Positions 30,298-31,973 of a stretch of 31,973 nucleotides of DNA are shown here, one piece after another. How positions within the stretch are numbered: position 1 is the stretch's first letter; each line of letters opens with the position of its first letter. The DNA lies in the NCBI GenBank assembly GCA_000969725.1, contig JXSR01S033119.1; one strand, given 5' to 3'. Under the pieces are notes generated by a model. The model saw only the letters and a list, made by a program, of their open reading frames with translations, was not told where the DNA came from and did no database searches. The stretch comes from Ophiothrix spiculata. Taxonomy: Eukaryota > Echinodermata > Ophiuroidea > Amphilepidida > Ophiotrichidae. The translations under genes and the position numbers were made by a program.

Positions 30298-30545
30298 CTT
30301 AAATTGAATCCGTTTATGAAGGTTGTCATTCATCCAGGTAGTGATCAAATATTGATAAAGTAATGAATCTATTCGTCTGGACTTACTATTTTGTTGACTA
30401 GACGGTTCAACAATTCGACCCGACACCAATCGTAAATCAGATGGTCGGACGAGGCGTTCAGGATTGAACGCGAAACGTTATCACTCAACAAAATAGTAAG
30501 TCCAGACGAATAGATTCATTACTTTATCAATACTTAAATTGAATC
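30298..30545 (-). mobile_element. Inverted-repeat insertion with 13-bp direct flanking repeat, Penelope-like remnant
   Basis: CTTAAATTGAATC occurs at 30298-30310 and 30533-30545, a probable target duplication. Inside, a perfect 48-bp inverted repeat (30350-30397 against 30485-30532) abuts the right duplication. The region between the arms holds a hammerhead-ribozyme-like core (separate entry). A short terminal fragment with inverted repeats, a long variable target duplication and a hammerhead is the known signature of Penelope-like retroelement ends. The minus-strand frame here (RIDSLLYQYLITTWMNDN) has no recognisable domain. Assignment to Penelope is inference. Confidence 0.6.
30442..30485 (+). 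ncRNA. Hammerhead-ribozyme-like motif
   Basis: Order of elements: stem I strand TGGT (30442-30445); core CGGACGA (30446-30452; consensus CUGANGA, so U4 is replaced by G); one extra G; stem II GCGTTC/GAACGC (30454-30459 with 30466-30471, six perfect pairs) closed by AGGATT; GAAA (30472-30475); then CGTT and ATCA. ATCA can pair with TGGT as stem I, which places the expected cleavage after GTT (30479). Stem III would be the self-complementary ACGT, as in minimal hammerheads that act as dimers. The core substitution and the extra G probably weaken or abolish activity. Confidence 0.45.
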
Positions 30546-31028
30546 ACATTTATGCAAAAAGAAGTCAAATGTTCTTTATGCTTGGCCTGTAATGACACCA
30601 GTAACTGCAAGTGAAATGTTTGTAATTGCAAAGTGCTGTACAACAGGGAACAAGATTTTTCATCCTACGGCCTAGAGTGGCACCAATAATTACCAGGGTA
30701 ATGTTTTCAATTGCCTAGCTCTACACACATTATGCAGCACGCTCTCTCATCAAACGGCGACACATGTGCTGTATATGCACTACGTTTAGGTATCAAATAT
30801 ATTGCCGGTACTATTTTGTAAGATGCTTTGTCAAATAAATATAGAGTTTGATATCTAAAAGTATCTGTAATATAATTTTTATTTCCCTTGATTTAATATT
30901 TTTTCAATTATCAATTCCCTTAATCCAGCATTTTTTCAAAACCTAAACACTGGAGATATTAGTGTGCATGAAATTAGCAAATGAATTGTTGTGTCACACT
31001 TATCGCATATTTGTGCAACATCTTTGTA
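30546..31028. other. Noncoding stretch
   Basis: No supported features. Confidence 0.4.
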
Positions 31029-31032
31029 TTAA

Positions 31033-31382
31033 AGGTGGTTCCTATTTTAGGATGGGTATAATTTACTTTTACTGATTGACCTTGACCTCTGAAATGCATT
31101 GCAAGGTTTCAACCTTAGCTTGTGTCTTGTTTTCTCCGAGAGGCAAAATAAAGTATGCAACCCTGTGGACGAGGCTGTTATGTAAAAACAAAAGAAATGG
31201 AAAATAGGTATACCAATTAATCTTACATTTTGTGCCATATCTCCAAAACCATAAAGAATTTTGAGGTGAAATTTTGGATTAATTATCAGAATAATATGGG
31301 ATTTCATTTGGCATCAACAAATATAGGCCTACTACTTCTGGTTGAGCCCCGGGGGATGAGAATGTGATCGGAATCTACACCT
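31033..31382 (-). mobile_element. 350-bp TTAA-flanked MITE, copy 2 (inverted relative to 6476-6832)
   Basis: Starts AGGTGG and ends CTACACCT, flanked by TTAA at 31029-31032 and 31383-31386. It aligns along its length to the reverse complement of 6476-6832: GACCTCTGAAATGCATT, GTATGCAACCCTG and AAAATAGGTATACCAATTAA match words in the first copy. The minus-strand frame at 31047-31307 is MITE sequence, not a gene. Confidence 0.8.
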
Positions 31383-31386
31383 TTAA

Positions 31387-31973
31387 GTTTAATCCCTGTT
31401 CAGTTTTAACTGAATGCCTCTTTATTTAGAATTAACGATTATATTTATACCAAGTCTTGCTCAACAAAAACACTATGCCTTTAGTATGGAAATGTTATCT
31501 CTTACTTTAAATAAATTTCAGCTATACTAAAATAACATTAGACATCAATTTACATAAAAATATGTTAACAAAATAATTCTAGGGTTTTCAAAATACTGAT
31601 AAAATCAGGCTTCATTAACTGAAATTTGTTAGGTTGTAAGAAATCGTAAAACATATCAATGACCAAACTCAAGTTTATGATAGTATTTTACGAGATTCAA
31701 TATCTGAAGAAAAGTATTTTTAGAAGAAAAAAATTTATAGTCCCTTTTAACAATATTTATGAACTATGTGACTGATGTGAAATTTGTTGTGATATCTGAC
31801 CAACCAAATCATGAAATATTAGACCGTTGTACATAAATATATTTATATTGCTTGTCACAATCTTTTCCACAATGATGAACATGGTATGAAAAAATAAGTG
31901 TAGTCGTAATATAAGCCAAAACATCGTTGATATATATAATTCACTTTTTCCCCTTCATTGTGCACGGTTGCTG
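31387..31973. other. Noncoding stretch
   Basis: AT-rich to the window edge. No supported features. Confidence 0.4.

Overview
This window looks like AT-rich nuclear DNA from an animal, most likely a marine invertebrate deuterostome (echinoderm or hemichordate-like). That is an inference from three things: very sparse exon-like islands with GT/AG splice signals, many short inverted-repeat DNA transposons, and scattered 'taggcct' words. No species can be named from the sequence alone. There are no bacterial operons, phage genes, CRISPR arrays, rRNAs or intact tRNAs. Most open frames longer than 60 codons are chance frames in noncoding DNA or lie inside transposons.

Gene content. Two exon candidates on the minus strand, at 3641-3513 and 582-394, have matching phase-1 boundaries and good splice signals. 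They probably belong to one gene read right to left, with its 5' end further right or outside the window. I could not identify the protein. A GC-rich patch at 162-347 may be its last exon.

Mobile DNA dominates the rest. From left to right: MITEs at 1896-2329, 2721-2865 and 6476-6832; a 581-bp hAT-like element (7351-7931) with a mariner-like MITE nested inside it; a 417-bp MITE (8506-8922) with a relative at 28614-29009; a foldback element at 9247-9718; a long hairpin at 12058-12222; two abutting TTAA-flanked elements (14970-15234, which carries a tRNA-like segment, and 15239-15591); and a Harbinger-like MITE at 15894-16249.

The region 17040-26310 is a tandem segmental duplication with a unit of about 3 kb. 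Copy 1 is split by a 2988-bp DNA transposon (18421-21408, containing an 880-bp assembly gap). Copy 2 still has the unoccupied insertion site. Inside that transposon, a 287-bp TTAA-flanked MITE interrupts one of two tandem units, and the second unit shows its empty site. An inverted minisatellite then runs into the gap. Right of copy 2 lies a 1432-bp hAT-like element with a perfect 8-bp target duplication and promoter-like interior sequence (26467-27898). At 30298-30545 there is an insertion with a perfect 48-bp inverted repeat, a 13-bp direct repeat at its flanks and a hammerhead-ribozyme-like core, suggesting a Penelope-like retroelement remnant. A second, inverted copy of the 6476-6832 MITE lies at 31033-31382.

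The best leads are the duplication with its two internally documented empty sites, the hammerhead-like element, the density of TTAA-flanked elements, and short blocks inside the duplication (including a 30-codon frame) that are much better conserved than their surroundings.
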